The translations under genes were made by a program, and so were the position numbers. A stretch of DNA of 64,000 nucleotides, taken from positions 1-64,000 of the forward strand of contig NZ_QJRL01000004.1 in the NCBI RefSeq assembly GCF_003205205.1, in the 5' to 3' direction. The notes beneath the pieces are model-generated. The model did no database searches. It saw nothing but the letters and a program-made list of their open reading frames with translations, and was not told the origin of the DNA. Source of the DNA: Pseudomonas sp. LB-090624 (GTDB lineage: Bacteria > Pseudomonadota > Gammaproteobacteria > Pseudomonadales > Pseudomonadaceae). Shown here in pieces: positions 44,642 through 55,213 of the stretch (its first letter is position 1; each line of letters begins with the position of its first letter).

Positions 44642-45964
44642 TCAGGCCTGTGCTGCCAGCACCCGTCGCTCCCACGGGGTGATCTCGTCGAAGAAATCGG
44701 TCAGCTCCAGGGTCTTGCTGGCGATGTAGCCTTCGATGAACTCGCTACCGAACAGTTCCCGCGCCAGCGCACTGCGCTTGAGCCGGTCCAGCGCCGCATG
44801 CAAGGTGCAAGGAAGGGCCAGGTGGTCCGGCACCTCGAACTCGCCCTGGATGGCAGGCGACGGCTGCAAGCGCTGCTCGATGCCGTGCAGCCCGGCGGCC
44901 AGGCTGGCGGCGATGGCCAGGTACGGGTTGGCATCGGCGCCAGGCAGGCGGTTTTCCACCCGCCGTGCCACCGGCGCACTGGCCGGGATACGCAAGCCGG
45001 CGGCGCGGTTGTCTTCAGACCAGCAGGCATTGTTCGGCGAGGCATAGGGGTGGCAAAGGCGTTGGTAAGAATTGACATTGGGCGCGAACAGCGCGGTGAA
45101 GTCGGCCATGCACGCCTGCAACCCACCGATGAAGTGGTGGAAGGTGTCGGTCGGCAGGCCTTGCTCGTCGCTGAACACGTTGCGCCCGCTGTCAGCCTCG
45201 ACCAGGCTCTGGTGAATGTGCATGGAACTGCCGGGCGTGCGCGCCAGCGGCTTGGCCATGCAGACCACCGTCAGCCCGTGCTTGAGCGCCACTTCCTTGA
45301 GCAGGTGCTTGAACAGGAAGGTCTGGTCGGCCAGCAGCAACGGGTCGCCGTGCAACAGGTTGATCTCGAACTGGCTGACGCCCATTTCGTGCATGAAGGT
45401 GTCACGCGGCAGGCCCAGCGCGGCCATGCACTGGTAGACCTCCTTGAAGAACGGCCGCAGGCCGTTGTTGGAGCTGACGCTAAATGCGCTATGGCCCAAC
45501 TCGCGGCGGCCGTCGATGCCCAGCGGTGGCTGGAACGGTTGCTGCGGGTCGCTGTTGGGGGCGAACACGAAGAACTCGAGCTCGGTCGCCACCACCGGTG
45601 CCAGGCCCAGCGCTGCGTAGCGGTCGATCACCGCCTTGAGCTGGCCACGGGTGGACAGCGCCGAAGGCCGGCCATCCAGTTCGACGGCGTCGCAAATGGC
45701 CAAGGCGCGGCCGTCATCGCTCCAGGGCAGGCGGTGGACCTGGTGGGGCTCGGCCACCAGCGCCAGGTCACCGTCGTCGCTGCCGTAAAACCTGGCCGGC
45801 GGGTAGCCGCCCATGATGCACTGCAGCAGCACACCCCGGGCCATCTGCAGGCGGCGGCCCTCGAGAAAGCCTTCGGCGGTCATCACCTTGCCACGCGGGA
45901 CACCATTGAGGTCGGGGGTGACACATTCGATTTCATCGATGCCGTGGAGGTGAGCAGTGCTCAT
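44642..45964 (-). CDS. glutamine synthetase family protein (gamma-glutamyl-polyamine synthetase-like)
   Basis: 440 aa. It has the glutamine-synthetase beta-grasp plus catalytic domain: ATELEFFVF (metal-binding acids), MGVSQFEINLLHGD, GSSMHIHQSL (ATP/metal His), NSYQRL and NRLPGADANPYLAIAA. It is shorter than housekeeping GlnA (about 468) and lacks the adenylylated-tyrosine loop, as in the PuuA/PauA group that glutamylates amines. AAGGA lies 8 nt before the ATG at 45964. It is 82 nt from bkdR on the same strand. Substrate unknown. Confidence 0.88.
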   Translation of the reverse strand: MSTAHLHGIDEIECVTPDLNGVPRGKVMTAEGFLEGRRLQMARGVLLQCIMGGYPPARFYGSDDGDLALVAEPHQVHRLPWSDDGRALAICDAVELDGRPSALSTRGQLKAVIDRYAALGLAPVVATELEFFVFAPNSDPQQPFQPPLGIDGRRELGHSAFSVSSNNGLRPFFKEVYQCMAALGLPRDTFMHEMGVSQFEINLLHGDPLLLADQTFLFKHLLKEVALKHGLTVVCMAKPLARTPGSSMHIHQSLVEADSGRNVFSDEQGLPTDTFHHFIGGLQACMADFTALFAPNVNSYQRLCHPYASPNNACWSEDNRAAGLRIPASAPVARRVENRLPGADANPYLAIAASLAAGLHGIEQRLQPSPAIQGEFEVPDHLALPCTLHAALDRLKRSALARELFGSEFIEGYIASKTLELTDFFDEITPWERRVLAAQA

Positions 45965-46045
45965 GACGCTTGTCCTTGTTGTTGTAGGCTGACAACAACA
46001 TAGGCTGTGGGTGTTTAAAATATCAAGCACCCTCTTTGAACGCCT

Positions 46046-46531
46046 CTACTCCCGCAAGGTCATGCCGTTGGCCGGCAGTGGCAAGGCGGTCTTGTACCGC
46101 ACTTGCTTCAAGGCAAAACTCGACCGGATATTCGCCACCCCCGGCAAGCGCGTCAGGTAATCAAGAAACCGCTCCAGCGCCTGGATGCTCGGCAACAGCA
46201 CCCGCAGCAGGTAATCCGGGTCACCGGTCATCAGGTAGCACTCCATCACTTCCGGCCGTTCGGCAATTTCTTCCTCGAAGCGGTGCAGCGACTGCTCTAC
46301 CTGTTTTTCCAGGCTGACATGGATGAACACGTTCACATCCAGCCCTAGCGCCTCCGGTGACAGCAACGTCACCTGCTGGCGGATAACCCCCAGCTCCTCC
46401 ATGGCCCGCACCCGGTTGAAACAGGGCGTGGGCGACAGGTTTACCGAGCGTGCCAGCTCGGCGTTGGTGATGCGGGCGTTCTCCTGCAGGCTGTTGAGAA
46501 TGCCGATATCGGTACGATCGAGTTTGCGCAT
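46046..46531 (-). CDS. bkdR: BkdR, Lrp/AsnC-family activator of the bkd operon
   Basis: 161 aa, the length of P. putida BkdR. The N-terminal winged helix ([42 protein letters not shown]) is followed by the RAM/AsnC ligand-binding domain (about 68-145). BkdR activates bkdA1 in response to branched-chain amino acids and is transcribed divergently, as here. The 198 bp between them holds an Lrp-like palindrome. Confidence 0.95.
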
Positions 46532-46605
46532 GAGACAAAATCACCGGTTTCTTGTGTTTATGCGGAATGTTTATCTGCACCGCTCGGCAAAGGCAATCAA
46601 CTTGA

Positions 46606-46618
46606 GAGAAAAATTCTC
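46606..46618. promoter_or_regulatory. palindrome in the bkdR-bkdA1 divergent region
   Basis: GAGAA-AAA-TTCTC, a perfect inverted repeat with an A/T centre as favoured by Lrp-family proteins, 112 bp before the bkdA1 start. A BkdR site is likely (inference). Confidence 0.45.
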
Positions 46619-46633
46619 CTGCCGGACCACTAA

Positions 46634-47962
<1,329 letters not shown>

Positions 47963-47963
47963 G

Positions 47964-49022
47964 ATGAACGACCATAACAACAGCATCAACCCGGAAACCG
48001 CCATGGCCACCACTACCATGACCATGATCCAGGCCCTGCGCTCGGCCATGGATGTCATGCTTGAGCGCGACGACAATGTAGTGGTGTACGGCCAGGACGT
48101 CGGTTACTTCGGCGGCGTGTTCCGCTGCACCGAGGGCTTGCAGACCAAGTACGGCAAGTCCCGCGTGTTCGACGCCCCCATCTCCGAAAGTGGCATCGTC
48201 GGCACCGCCGTGGGCATGGGTGCCTACGGCCTGCGCCCGGTGGTGGAAATCCAGTTCGCCGACTACTTCTACCCGGCCTCCGACCAGATCGTCTCGGAAA
48301 TGGCCCGCCTGCGTTACCGTTCAGCCGGCGAATTCATCGCCCCGCTGACCCTGCGCATGCCCTGCGGCGGCGGTATCTATGGCGGCCAGACCCACAGCCA
48401 GAGCCCGGAGGCGATGTTCACCCAGGTGTGCGGCCTGCGCACCGTCATGCCGTCCAACCCGTATGACGCCAAAGGCCTGCTGATTGCCTCGATCGAATGC
48501 GATGACCCGGTTATCTTCCTGGAGCCCAAACGCCTGTACAACGGCCCGTTCGATGGCCACCACGACCGCCCTGTAACACCGTGGTCGAAGCACCCGCACA
48601 GCGCCGTGCCCGACGGCTATTACACAGTACCGCTGGACAAGGCCGCCATTACCCGTCCTGGCAATGACGTGACCGTACTGACTTACGGCACCACGGTGTA
48701 CGTGGCCCAGGTGGCCGCCGAAGAAAGCGGCGTCGACGCCGAGGTGATCGACCTGCGCAGCCTGTGGCCGTTAGACCTGGACACCATCGTCGAGTCGGTG
48801 AAAAAGACCGGCCGTTGCGTGGTGGTACACGAGGCCACCCGCACCTGCGGCTTCGGTGCCGAACTGGTGTCGCTGGTGCAAGAGCACTGCTTCCACCACC
48901 TGGAGGCGCCGATCGAGCGCGTCACCGGCTGGGACACCCCCTACCCTCACGCACAGGAATGGGCTTACTTCCCAGGCCCTTCGCGGGTAGGTGCGGCATT
49001 GAAAAAGGTCATGGAGGTCTGA
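47964..49022 (+). CDS. bkdA2: branched-chain 2-oxo acid dehydrogenase E1 beta
   Basis: 352 aa from the ATG at 47964, one nucleotide after the bkdA1 stop, with GGGGG 6 nt upstream. The described P. putida protein is 339 aa and corresponds to an internal ATG 13 codons later (MATTTMTMIQALRSAMD). The transketolase-type fold is intact: VVYGQDVGYFGGVF, DAPISESGIVGTAVG, IQFADYFYPASDQIV and EATRTCGFGAELV. Confidence 0.97.
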   Translation: MNDHNNSINPETAMATTTMTMIQALRSAMDVMLERDDNVVVYGQDVGYFGGVFRCTEGLQTKYGKSRVFDAPISESGIVGTAVGMGAYGLRPVVEIQFADYFYPASDQIVSEMARLRYRSAGEFIAPLTLRMPCGGGIYGGQTHSQSPEAMFTQVCGLRTVMPSNPYDAKGLLIASIECDDPVIFLEPKRLYNGPFDGHHDRPVTPWSKHPHSAVPDGYYTVPLDKAAITRPGNDVTVLTYGTTVYVAQVAAEESGVDAEVIDLRSLWPLDLDTIVESVKKTGRCVVVHEATRTCGFGAELVSLVQEHCFHHLEAPIERVTGWDTPYPHAQEWAYFPGPSRVGAALKKVMEV

Positions 49023-50294
49023 ATGGGCACGCACGTCATCAAGATGCCGGACATTGGCGAAGGCATCGCGCAGGTCGAGTTGGTGGAATGGTTCGTCAAG
49101 GTCGGCGACATCATCGCCGAGGACCAGGTGGTGGCCGACGTCATGACCGACAAGGCCACCGTGGAAATCCCCTCGCCGGTCAGCGGCAAGGTACTGGCCC
49201 TGGGGGGGCAGCCTGGGGAGGTGATGGCGGTCGGCAGCGAGCTGATCCGCATCGAGGTGGAAGGCAGCGGCAACCATGTGGATGTGCCTCAGGCCAAACA
49301 GGTCGAAACCCCGGCTGCCCCGGCAGCGGCCAAGCCAGAGCCGCAGAAAGAGGTGAAACTGGCTGCTTGCCAGCCCCCGGCCAGCCACGAGGCCGCGCCC
49401 ATCGTGCCACGTCAGCCGGGCGACAAGCCGCTGGCGTCGCCAGCCGTGCGCAAGCGCGCCCTGGATGCGGGTATCGAGTTGCGCTACGTGCACGGCAGCG
49501 GCCCAGCCGGGCGCATCCTGCACGAAGACCTCGACGCCTTCATGAGCAAACCGCAAAGCAGTGCCGGCCAGGCACCGAATGGCTATGCCAAGCGCACTGA
49601 CAGTGAACAGGTGCAGGTTATCGGCCTGCGCCGCAAGATCGCCCAGCGCATGCAGGACGCCAAGCGCCGCGTCGCACATTTCAGCTACGTGGAAGAAATC
49701 GACGTCACCGCCCTGGAGGCCCTGCGCCAACAGCTCAACAGTAAGCACGGCGACAGCCGCGGCAAACTGACCTTGCTGCCATTCCTGGTGCGCGCCCTGG
49801 TCGTGGCCCTGCGGGACTTCCCCCAGATCAACGCCACCTACGACGACGAAGCGCAAATCATCACCCGCCATGGGGCGGTGCATGTCGGCATCGCCACGCA
49901 GGGCGACAACGGCCTGATGGTACCGGTGCTGCGCCATGCCGAAGCAGGCAGCCTGTGGACCAACGCCAGCGAGATTTCGCGCTTGGCCAACGCAGCGCGC
50001 AGCAACAAGGCCAGCCGCGAGGAGCTGTCCGGCTCGACCATCACCCTGACCAGCCTCGGCGCGTTGGGCGGCATTGTCAGCACGCCGGTGGTCAACACCC
50101 CGGAGGTGGCGATCATCGGCGTTAACCGCATGGTTGAACGGCCCGTGGTGATCGATGGCCAGATCGTCGTGCGCAAGATGATGAATTTGTCCAGCTCGTT
50201 CGACCACCGCGTGGTCGATGGCATGGACGCCGCCCTGTTCATTCAGGCCGTGCGCGGCCTGCTCGAACAACCCGCCTGCCTGTTCGTGGAGTGA
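49023..50294 (+). CDS. bkdB: branched-chain 2-oxo acid dehydrogenase E2 (lipoamide acyltransferase)
   Basis: 423 aa. One lipoyl domain (about 1-78) with the modified Lys44 in [12 protein letters not shown]; a Pro/Ala/Glu-rich linker; a peripheral-subunit-binding domain (about 138-175, [28 protein letters not shown]); and a catalytic core with His395 in FDHRVVDG. It forms the 24-mer core of the complex. Starts directly after the bkdA2 stop. Confidence 0.98.
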   Translation: MGTHVIKMPDIGEGIAQVELVEWFVKVGDIIAEDQVVADVMTDKATVEIPSPVSGKVLALGGQPGEVMAVGSELIRIEVEGSGNHVDVPQAKQVETPAAPAAAKPEPQKEVKLAACQPPASHEAAPIVPRQPGDKPLASPAVRKRALDAGIELRYVHGSGPAGRILHEDLDAFMSKPQSSAGQAPNGYAKRTDSEQVQVIGLRRKIAQRMQDAKRRVAHFSYVEEIDVTALEALRQQLNSKHGDSRGKLTLLPFLVRALVVALRDFPQINATYDDEAQIITRHGAVHVGIATQGDNGLMVPVLRHAEAGSLWTNASEISRLANAARSNKASREELSGSTITLTSLGALGGIVSTPVVNTPEVAIIGVNRMVERPVVIDGQIVVRKMMNLSSSFDHRVVDGMDAALFIQAVRGLLEQPACLFVE

Positions 50295-50296
50295 GC

Positions 50297-51676
50297 ATGC
50301 AACAGATTATCCAGACTACCCTGCTGATCATCGGCGGTGGCCCAGGCGGCTATGTAGCAGCCATTCGCGCCGGGCAACTGGGCATTCCTACCGTACTGGT
50401 GGAAGGCCAGGCACTGGGCGGCACTTGCCTGAACATCGGCTGCATCCCCTCCAAGGCGCTGATCCACGTGGCCGAGCAATTCCACCAGGCTTCACGTTTT
50501 ACCGAGCCCTCGCCGCTGGGCATCAGCGTGGCGTCACCGCGCCTGGACATCAGCCAGAGCGTCGCCTGGAAGGACGGCATTGTCGACCGCCTGACCACAG
50601 GTGTTGCAGCACTGCTGAAAAAGCACGGAGTGAAAGTGGTGCATGGCTGGGCCAAGGTACTGGACGGCAAGCAGGTCGAGGTCGATGGCCAGCGTATTCA
50701 GTGCGAGCATCTGTTGCTGGCGACCGGTTCCAGCAGTGTCGAACTGCCGATGCTGCCGCTGGGCGGGCCGGTGATTTCCTCTACCGAAGCCCTGGCACCA
50801 AAAACCCTGCCGCAACACCTGGTGGTGGTCGGCGGCGGCTATATCGGCCTGGAGCTGGGCATTGCCTACCGCAAGTTGGGTGCACAGGTCAGTGTGGTGG
50901 AAGCGCGCGAGCGCATCCTGCCGACCTACGACAGCGAGCTGACCGCGCCGGTGGCCGAGTCGCTGAAGAAGCTGGGCATCGCTTTGCACCTGGGCCACAG
51001 CGTCGAGGGCTACGAAAATGGCTGCCTGTTGGCCAGCGACGGCAAGGGTGGGCAACTGCGCCTGGAGGCCGACCAGGTGCTGGTGGCCGTGGGCCGCCGA
51101 CCACGCACCAAAGGCTTCAACCTGGAATGCCTGGACCTGAAGATGAACGGCGCCGCCATTGCCATCGACGAGCGCTGTCACACCAGCATGCACAACGTGT
51201 GGGCCATCGGCGACGTCGCTGGCGAACCGATGCTGGCGCACCGGGCCATGGCCCAGGGCGAAATGGTGGCCGAAATCATCGCCGGCAAGGCCCGACGCTT
51301 CGAGCCGGCAGCGATCGCCGCCGTCTGCTTTACCGACCCGGAAGTGGTGGTGGTCGGCAAGACCCCGGAGCAGGCCAGCCAGCAAGGCCTGGACTGCATC
51401 GTCGCGCAGTTCCCGTTTGCCGCCAATGGCCGGGCCATGAGCCTGGAGTCGAAAAGCGGTTTCGTGCGGGTGGTGGCGCGCCGTGACAACCACCTGATCG
51501 TGGGTTGGCAGGCAGTTGGCGTGGCGGTCTCCGAGCTGTCCACCGCGTTTGCCCAGTCGCTGGAGATGGGCGCATGCCTTGAAGATGTGGCCGGTACCAT
51601 CCATGCCCACCCGACACTGGGTGAGGCGGTACAGGAAGCGGCACTGCGCGCCCTGGGCCACGCCCTGCATATCTGA
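50297..51676 (+). CDS. lpdV: LpdV, lipoamide dehydrogenase (E3-Val)
   Basis: 459 aa flavoprotein that reoxidises the lipoyl arm of BkdB. FAD loop [10 protein letters not shown] near residue 13, redox cysteines Cys44 and Cys49 in [16 protein letters not shown] loop [13 protein letters not shown] near 175, and the C-terminal HAHPTLGE base. The ATG at 50297 with GGAG 5 nt upstream gives the known P. putida length; a GTG two codons earlier overlaps bkdB by 4 nt. A strong terminator follows. Confidence 0.97.
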   Translation: MQQIIQTTLLIIGGGPGGYVAAIRAGQLGIPTVLVEGQALGGTCLNIGCIPSKALIHVAEQFHQASRFTEPSPLGISVASPRLDISQSVAWKDGIVDRLTTGVAALLKKHGVKVVHGWAKVLDGKQVEVDGQRIQCEHLLLATGSSSVELPMLPLGGPVISSTEALAPKTLPQHLVVVGGGYIGLELGIAYRKLGAQVSVVEARERILPTYDSELTAPVAESLKKLGIALHLGHSVEGYENGCLLASDGKGGQLRLEADQVLVAVGRRPRTKGFNLECLDLKMNGAAIAIDERCHTSMHNVWAIGDVAGEPMLAHRAMAQGEMVAEIIAGKARRFEPAAIAAVCFTDPEVVVVGKTPEQASQQGLDCIVAQFPFAANGRAMSLESKSGFVRVVARRDNHLIVGWQAVGVAVSELSTAFAQSLEMGACLEDVAGTIHAHPTLGEAVQEAALRALGHALHI

Positions 51677-51701
51677 CACTGAAGCGGCCAAGGCCGATTT
51701 G

Positions 51702-51736
51702 GCCCGCTGCGCCGTGAGGCGCCGCGGGTCTTTTTT
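51702..51736 (+). terminator. Rho-independent terminator of the bkd operon
   Basis: CCCGC-T-GCGCC stem with GGCGC-C-GCGGG, GTGA loop, followed by TCTTTTTT. It begins about 25 nt after the lpdV stop. Confidence 0.9.
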
Positions 51737-51765
51737 CATTCAGGCCGCTCCACAATGACCGGGTA

Positions 51766-52764
51766 CTACTCGGCTATGGCGTTCTTGCCGTTGCCCTTGG
51801 CCCGGTACAGCGCCTTGTCTGCCCGTGCCAACAGCGCAGGTTGATCCTCTCCGTCCTGCCTCTGCACCACGCCGTAGCTCATGGTCAGCCGGCACTCCCC
51901 CACCGGCTCCAGCTGCGCCATTACCTGGCGCAACCGCCCCGCTACATCCAGCGCCTCGCCCAGCGCGGTCTGCGGCAGCACGATGACAAACTCGTCACCC
52001 CCCCAACGCGCCAGCAGGTCCAGATCGCGCAGGCAGCTACCTAGCGTTTGCGCCACGCCTACCAATGCTGTATCGCCACGGGCGTGACCGTAACGGTCGT
52101 TGATAGGCTTGAAATCATCCATATCCATCGCGATCAGCGACAGCGGCTGGCGGAAGCGCTGCGCGCGTTCGCACTCCCGCTGCAACACCTTCTCCAGCCG
52201 ATAGCGGTTGGCAACATGGGTCAAGGCATCGCGCTCGGCCAGCTCGCGGTTTTCGTCAAGCTGCCGCTGTAACTGCTGGTTCACCCAGGACAGCTCACGG
52301 GTGCGTTCCGCCACCTGGCACTCCAGCGACTGGTTTTTCTGCTCCAGCTGCGCCACCAGGCGCTTGCCGGCGTCGATGTTGCGGTGGGCACCGAGCATGC
52401 GCGCTACCGAGCCGTCTGCATTACGGTCGATGATGTGGCCGCTGTCTTCGATCCACAGGTAACTGCCATCCTGGCAACGGCACCGGTATTCGATGAGGTA
52501 ACGTTCATTGCGCTGGCCAATGTAGGCCTCGAAATGCGCCATCACCCGCGGGTAGTCCTCAGGGTGAATGACACTCTCCCAAGTGAAGACAGTGTTGGCC
52601 ATTGAGTGGCTGGAATAGCCAAGCATGGCGTACCAGCCGGGGTTGCGGTAGACGTAGCCGGTGTTGGCGTTCCAGTCCCAGATGCCATCACTGATCAACT
52701 CGAACAAGGTGCGCAGCTGCTGCTCACTGAAGCCGGCGGGTGCCGGCCGGGTTTCCTGATTCAT
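51766..52764 (-). CDS. PAS-GGDEF diguanylate cyclase
   Basis: 332 aa, no membrane segment. A PAS_3 domain (about 12-130; DGIWDWNANTGYVYRNPGWYAMLGY) with its PAC tail leads through a coiled coil (about 135-178) to a GGDEF domain (about 178-330). The active loop is GGDEF (255-259), and the product-inhibition site R246-x2-D249 sits exactly five residues before it, so an active, feedback-inhibited c-di-GMP synthase is expected. GGAG lies 7 nt before the ATG at 52764. Convergent with lpdV. Confidence 0.93.
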   Translation of the reverse strand: MNQETRPAPAGFSEQQLRTLFELISDGIWDWNANTGYVYRNPGWYAMLGYSSHSMANTVFTWESVIHPEDYPRVMAHFEAYIGQRNERYLIEYRCRCQDGSYLWIEDSGHIIDRNADGSVARMLGAHRNIDAGKRLVAQLEQKNQSLECQVAERTRELSWVNQQLQRQLDENRELAERDALTHVANRYRLEKVLQRECERAQRFRQPLSLIAMDMDDFKPINDRYGHARGDTALVGVAQTLGSCLRDLDLLARWGGDEFVIVLPQTALGEALDVAGRLRQVMAQLEPVGECRLTMSYGVVQRQDGEDQPALLARADKALYRAKGNGKNAIAE

Positions 52765-52979
52765 GAACCCTCTCCCTGATGCCCAGCAACTGCGCGCCCA
52801 CCCAAGGGGCTGCCGACAATGTGTAATTAGCCGCAGGCGGCAAGATCCTGCCTCTGACGGGCAAGCATATGCCCACGGCAAGACGACCGGAATAGCTCCA
52901 GCGCCCTATTTTTGTGCAGCACCGCCTGGCACGGCATTTGCCGGTCTCTCTTGGCACTCACATTTCCAAGGAGGATTTC

Positions 52980-53504
52980 ATGACCATTACCCTCAACGGT
53001 TTCGGCTGGCAGGCTACGGTCCACCCGCAACAGCGCACCACCGACACTGACCCGGCGGCGGCCTATATGCCACAGTTTGGCCCGCCAGTGCCGGCCAGTA
53101 CCGCCACGGCGCAACAGGGCGGCCAGAGCAGTACTTCCCAGCAGGATGCGGCGGACGCACGTGAGGAAGCCTTTGCCAAGCTCAAGCTGCAGCTGCAGCT
53201 GCACAGCCCCGGCACCAGCGTTGGCCAGCCCGAGAATGCCAACACGGAACAAACCAGCAGCGCCAGGCAGGATTTTCACGACCTCATGTCCAGGTCACCT
53301 GCCGAAATGATCAAGGAAAAACTGCTGCGTGAACTGGGCCTGACCGAAGACGAGTACAACGCCATGCCACCAGAGAAGAAAGAACTGGTGGACAAGCAGA
53401 TTGCCCAGCGTATGAAGGACGACATCGAGGCCGAGACCCTGGCGAAGATCGATACCCAGGCCACAACCCAGGCCCCCCAGGAGGATGAAGACAGCCAGGT
53501 GTAG
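52980..53504 (+). CDS. conserved hypothetical protein
   Basis: 174 aa behind a perfect AAGGAGG box. No signal peptide or membrane segment. The first 55 residues are Gln/Thr/Pro-rich and probably disordered. A helical part follows (about 58-150) containing EEAFAKLKLQLQLH, DLMSRSPAEMIKEKLLRELGLTEDEYNAMPPEKKELVDKQIAQRM. The tail is Gln/Glu/Asp-rich. I do not recognise a function. It is divergent from the diguanylate cyclase gene, with about 215 nt between. Confidence 0.75.
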   Translation: MTITLNGFGWQATVHPQQRTTDTDPAAAYMPQFGPPVPASTATAQQGGQSSTSQQDAADAREEAFAKLKLQLQLHSPGTSVGQPENANTEQTSSARQDFHDLMSRSPAEMIKEKLLRELGLTEDEYNAMPPEKKELVDKQIAQRMKDDIEAETLAKIDTQATTQAPQEDEDSQV

Positions 53505-53633
53505 GGCCCTGGTGGCTACGTATGCTACTGCAGCGGGATGGGCTGTGTTGAAGGGTCGCGCCTGAGCACCGGCTGACGATCAAGACCAACGCGCGCCCCA
53601 AGGATGGGACAAGCAAGTAGGGGAGATATGAAA

Positions 53634-53710
53634 TGGCGTCCCAGGCAGGAATTGAACCTGCAACCTTCCCCTTAGGAGGGGGATGCTCTATCCAATTGAG
53701 CTACTGAGAC
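53634..53710 (-). tRNA. tRNA-Arg (CCT)
   Basis: 77 nt. Acceptor GTCTCAG/CTGGGAC, D stem GCTC/GAGC, anticodon stem TCCCC/GGGGA with loop CTCCTAA (anticodon CCT, codon AGG), T stem GCAGG/CCTGC, encoded CCA. Confidence 0.97.
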
Positions 53711-53821
53711 GCAAGCACCTGCAGCGAGCGCTGCGAAGCGGGACGGCAAGCATGTTAACCAGCCCATTGCCGTTTGTCATGTCTGCGCCGGGCTTTTTCG
53801 CGTAATCCTTTTCTGCCACTG

Positions 53822-54415
53822 CTACGCGGCAGGCAAAACGCCCTGTTCGCGCAGCAATCGGAACAACCCCGAGACAGCATCATCCAAGGTGCTGGAGTTG
53901 TCGAGCACATGCACGGAGGGGTCGGCCGCAGCCTGCAAGCGTGCGCTACGAGCCAAGCGCTGCTCCACTTCTTCTGCACTTTCGCGTCCACGCGCCAGCA
54001 AGCGCTCGCGCAGTATCTCGGGTTGGACCTCGACCAGCACTGCCAGCAGGTCCGGATAGCGCCGGCGCGCCTCTGCCAGATAGGCCCGCGAGCCATTCAC
54101 CAGCACTGCCCTGCCTGACCCCAGCCACTGATCGATCTGCTGCGGAATGCCGTAGTCCAGACCATTGGCCTGCCAGTGCATGGCAAATGCACCCTGTGCA
54201 AGCAGGGCCTGGAACTGTTCGGCAGTGACGCCATGCGCATCTTCACCCTTGGCTTCGGCTGAACGGGTAATGACGCGGCGGGCAATGAACACCCCGGCCG
54301 CTATCAGCCGCTCACGTGAAGCTTCGATCAGGGAATCTTTCCCCGAACCCGACGGTCCTATCAGAAATACCAGCCGCCCTGTCCCTGATCGGCGGTCGCT
54401 TGCGTCATGTTGCAT
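53822..54415 (-). CDS. phnN: PhnN, ribose 1,5-bisphosphate phosphokinase
   Basis: 197 aa P-loop kinase of the guanylate-kinase-like PhnN family, which makes PRPP from ribose 1,5-bisphosphate. Walker A GPSGSGKDS near residue 22, RRVITRSAEAKGEDAHGV (the substrate-lid segment of the family), HWQANGLDYGIP, and RAVLVNGSRAYL. No other C-P lyase (phn) gene is in the window, so it stands alone as a PRPP-salvage enzyme. The ATG at 54415 is chosen; a GTG two codons earlier is in frame and neither has a strong RBS. Confidence 0.88.
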   Translation of the reverse strand: MQHDASDRRSGTGRLVFLIGPSGSGKDSLIEASRERLIAAGVFIARRVITRSAEAKGEDAHGVTAEQFQALLAQGAFAMHWQANGLDYGIPQQIDQWLGSGRAVLVNGSRAYLAEARRRYPDLLAVLVEVQPEILRERLLARGRESAEEVEQRLARSARLQAAADPSVHVLDNSSTLDDAVSGLFRLLREQGVLPAA

Positions 54416-54421
54416 AGCCAC

Positions 54422-54760
54422 TATGCTCTATGGAGGGAAACCGGCGCATTTTAGGGGTTTTCCAAGCCTTTTGCTGCGTTTTACCAGTTTTTGACGGCAA
54501 AAGTCTGACAGTGAGGTAAGCCGGATCATGTAAAACTTTTCAAACCAGTACTCATTTCTGATAATTGGTACTGGCATAAAGCCTTTATCCGGCTCACTAT
54601 TTGTCACAGAATTGACGCCAAGGAAACGGCGACCATGAGGCAAGATGAACATCCATTTTTCACTGACGGTTGAACATTTTGTCGTCGCCACGGTCGTACT
54701 TCCACCCCGTGCGGCCAATTTGAGAACCGCTTCCCCTGAACCAAAATCCGGTCAATTTAT
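54422..54760. other. 339-nt non-coding region upstream of amrZ
   Basis: Clearly richer in A+T than its surroundings, with no convincing gene. It must hold the divergent promoters of phnN and amrZ and probably AmrZ operators, since AmrZ represses itself in P. aeruginosa. One candidate AlgU-type promoter is listed separately. Confidence 0.6.
54672..54698 (+). promoter_or_regulatory. candidate AlgU/sigma-22 promoter of amrZ
   Basis: GAACAT, 16 nt, TCGTA against consensus GAACTT-N16/17-TCTGA. In P. aeruginosa amrZ is AlgT/U-dependent, which is the reason for looking. The -10 match is poor. Confidence 0.3.
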
Positions 54761-55087
54761 ATGCGCCCAATGAAACAGGCTATTTATTCGAGCCGCACCG
54801 CTGACAAGTTTGTCGTCCGCCTGCCAGACGGGATGCGTGAGCGCATTGCCGAGGTAGCGCGCAACCATCACCGCAGCATGAACTCCGAAATCATCGCACG
54901 CCTGGAGCAGAGCCTTATCCAGGAAGGCGCGCTGGGTGACGAGCTGAGCATGCGCCTTGACAGCCCAGAGCTGTCCCTGCATGAGCGCGAGTTGCTGCAA
55001 CGCTTCCGCCAGCTTTCCCACCGCCAGCAGAACGCCCTGGTCGCCCTCATCGCTCACGATGTGGAAATGGCCGCCGACGCTTCCTGA
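54761..55087 (+). CDS. amrZ: AmrZ, ribbon-helix-helix regulator
   Basis: 108 aa, same length as P. aeruginosa AmrZ (AlgZ), with an N-terminal Arc-type ribbon-helix-helix ([43 protein letters not shown]) and a C-terminal tetramerisation helix ([28 protein letters not shown]). AmrZ switches between motility and biofilm by controlling fleQ, exopolysaccharide and c-di-GMP genes, so it ties this end of the window to the flagellar end. No obvious SD precedes the ATG. Confidence 0.95.
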   Translation: MRPMKQAIYSSRTADKFVVRLPDGMRERIAEVARNHHRSMNSEIIARLEQSLIQEGALGDELSMRLDSPELSLHERELLQRFRQLSHRQQNALVALIAHDVEMAADAS

Positions 55088-55102
55088 AGGTTGCAGCGGA
55101 CG

Positions 55103-55132
55103 CAAAAAAGCCAGCGCAAGCTGGCTTTTTTT
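55103..55132. terminator. bidirectional terminator between amrZ and mgtE
   Basis: AAAAAAGCCAGC-GCAA-GCTGGCTTTTTTT: long perfect stem with T runs on both strands, serving two convergent genes. Confidence 0.93.
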
Positions 55133-55213
55133 ATGGGTGGCCGGTTGCTGCAGCTACTGCACCGAGGCACGCCCTTGATGCAGTGCAAACGCCTTGCAAC
55201 GGCGACAAACAGG

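Noticed and set aside
48771..50270. 499-aa minus-strand frame opposite bkdA2-bkdB
   Set aside because: Shadow of well-known genes, with His/Asp-rich composition typical of antisense frames.
53634..54421. Genomic island inserted at tRNA-Arg(CCT) in this window
   Set aside because: No integrase and no second copy of the tRNA 3' end were found nearby; phnN looks like an ordinary chromosomal gene.
54428..54718. 96-aa minus-strand frame upstream of amrZ
   Set aside because: Lies in the A+T-rich promoter region, no RBS, unusual Lys/Arg/Phe composition, no family resemblance.
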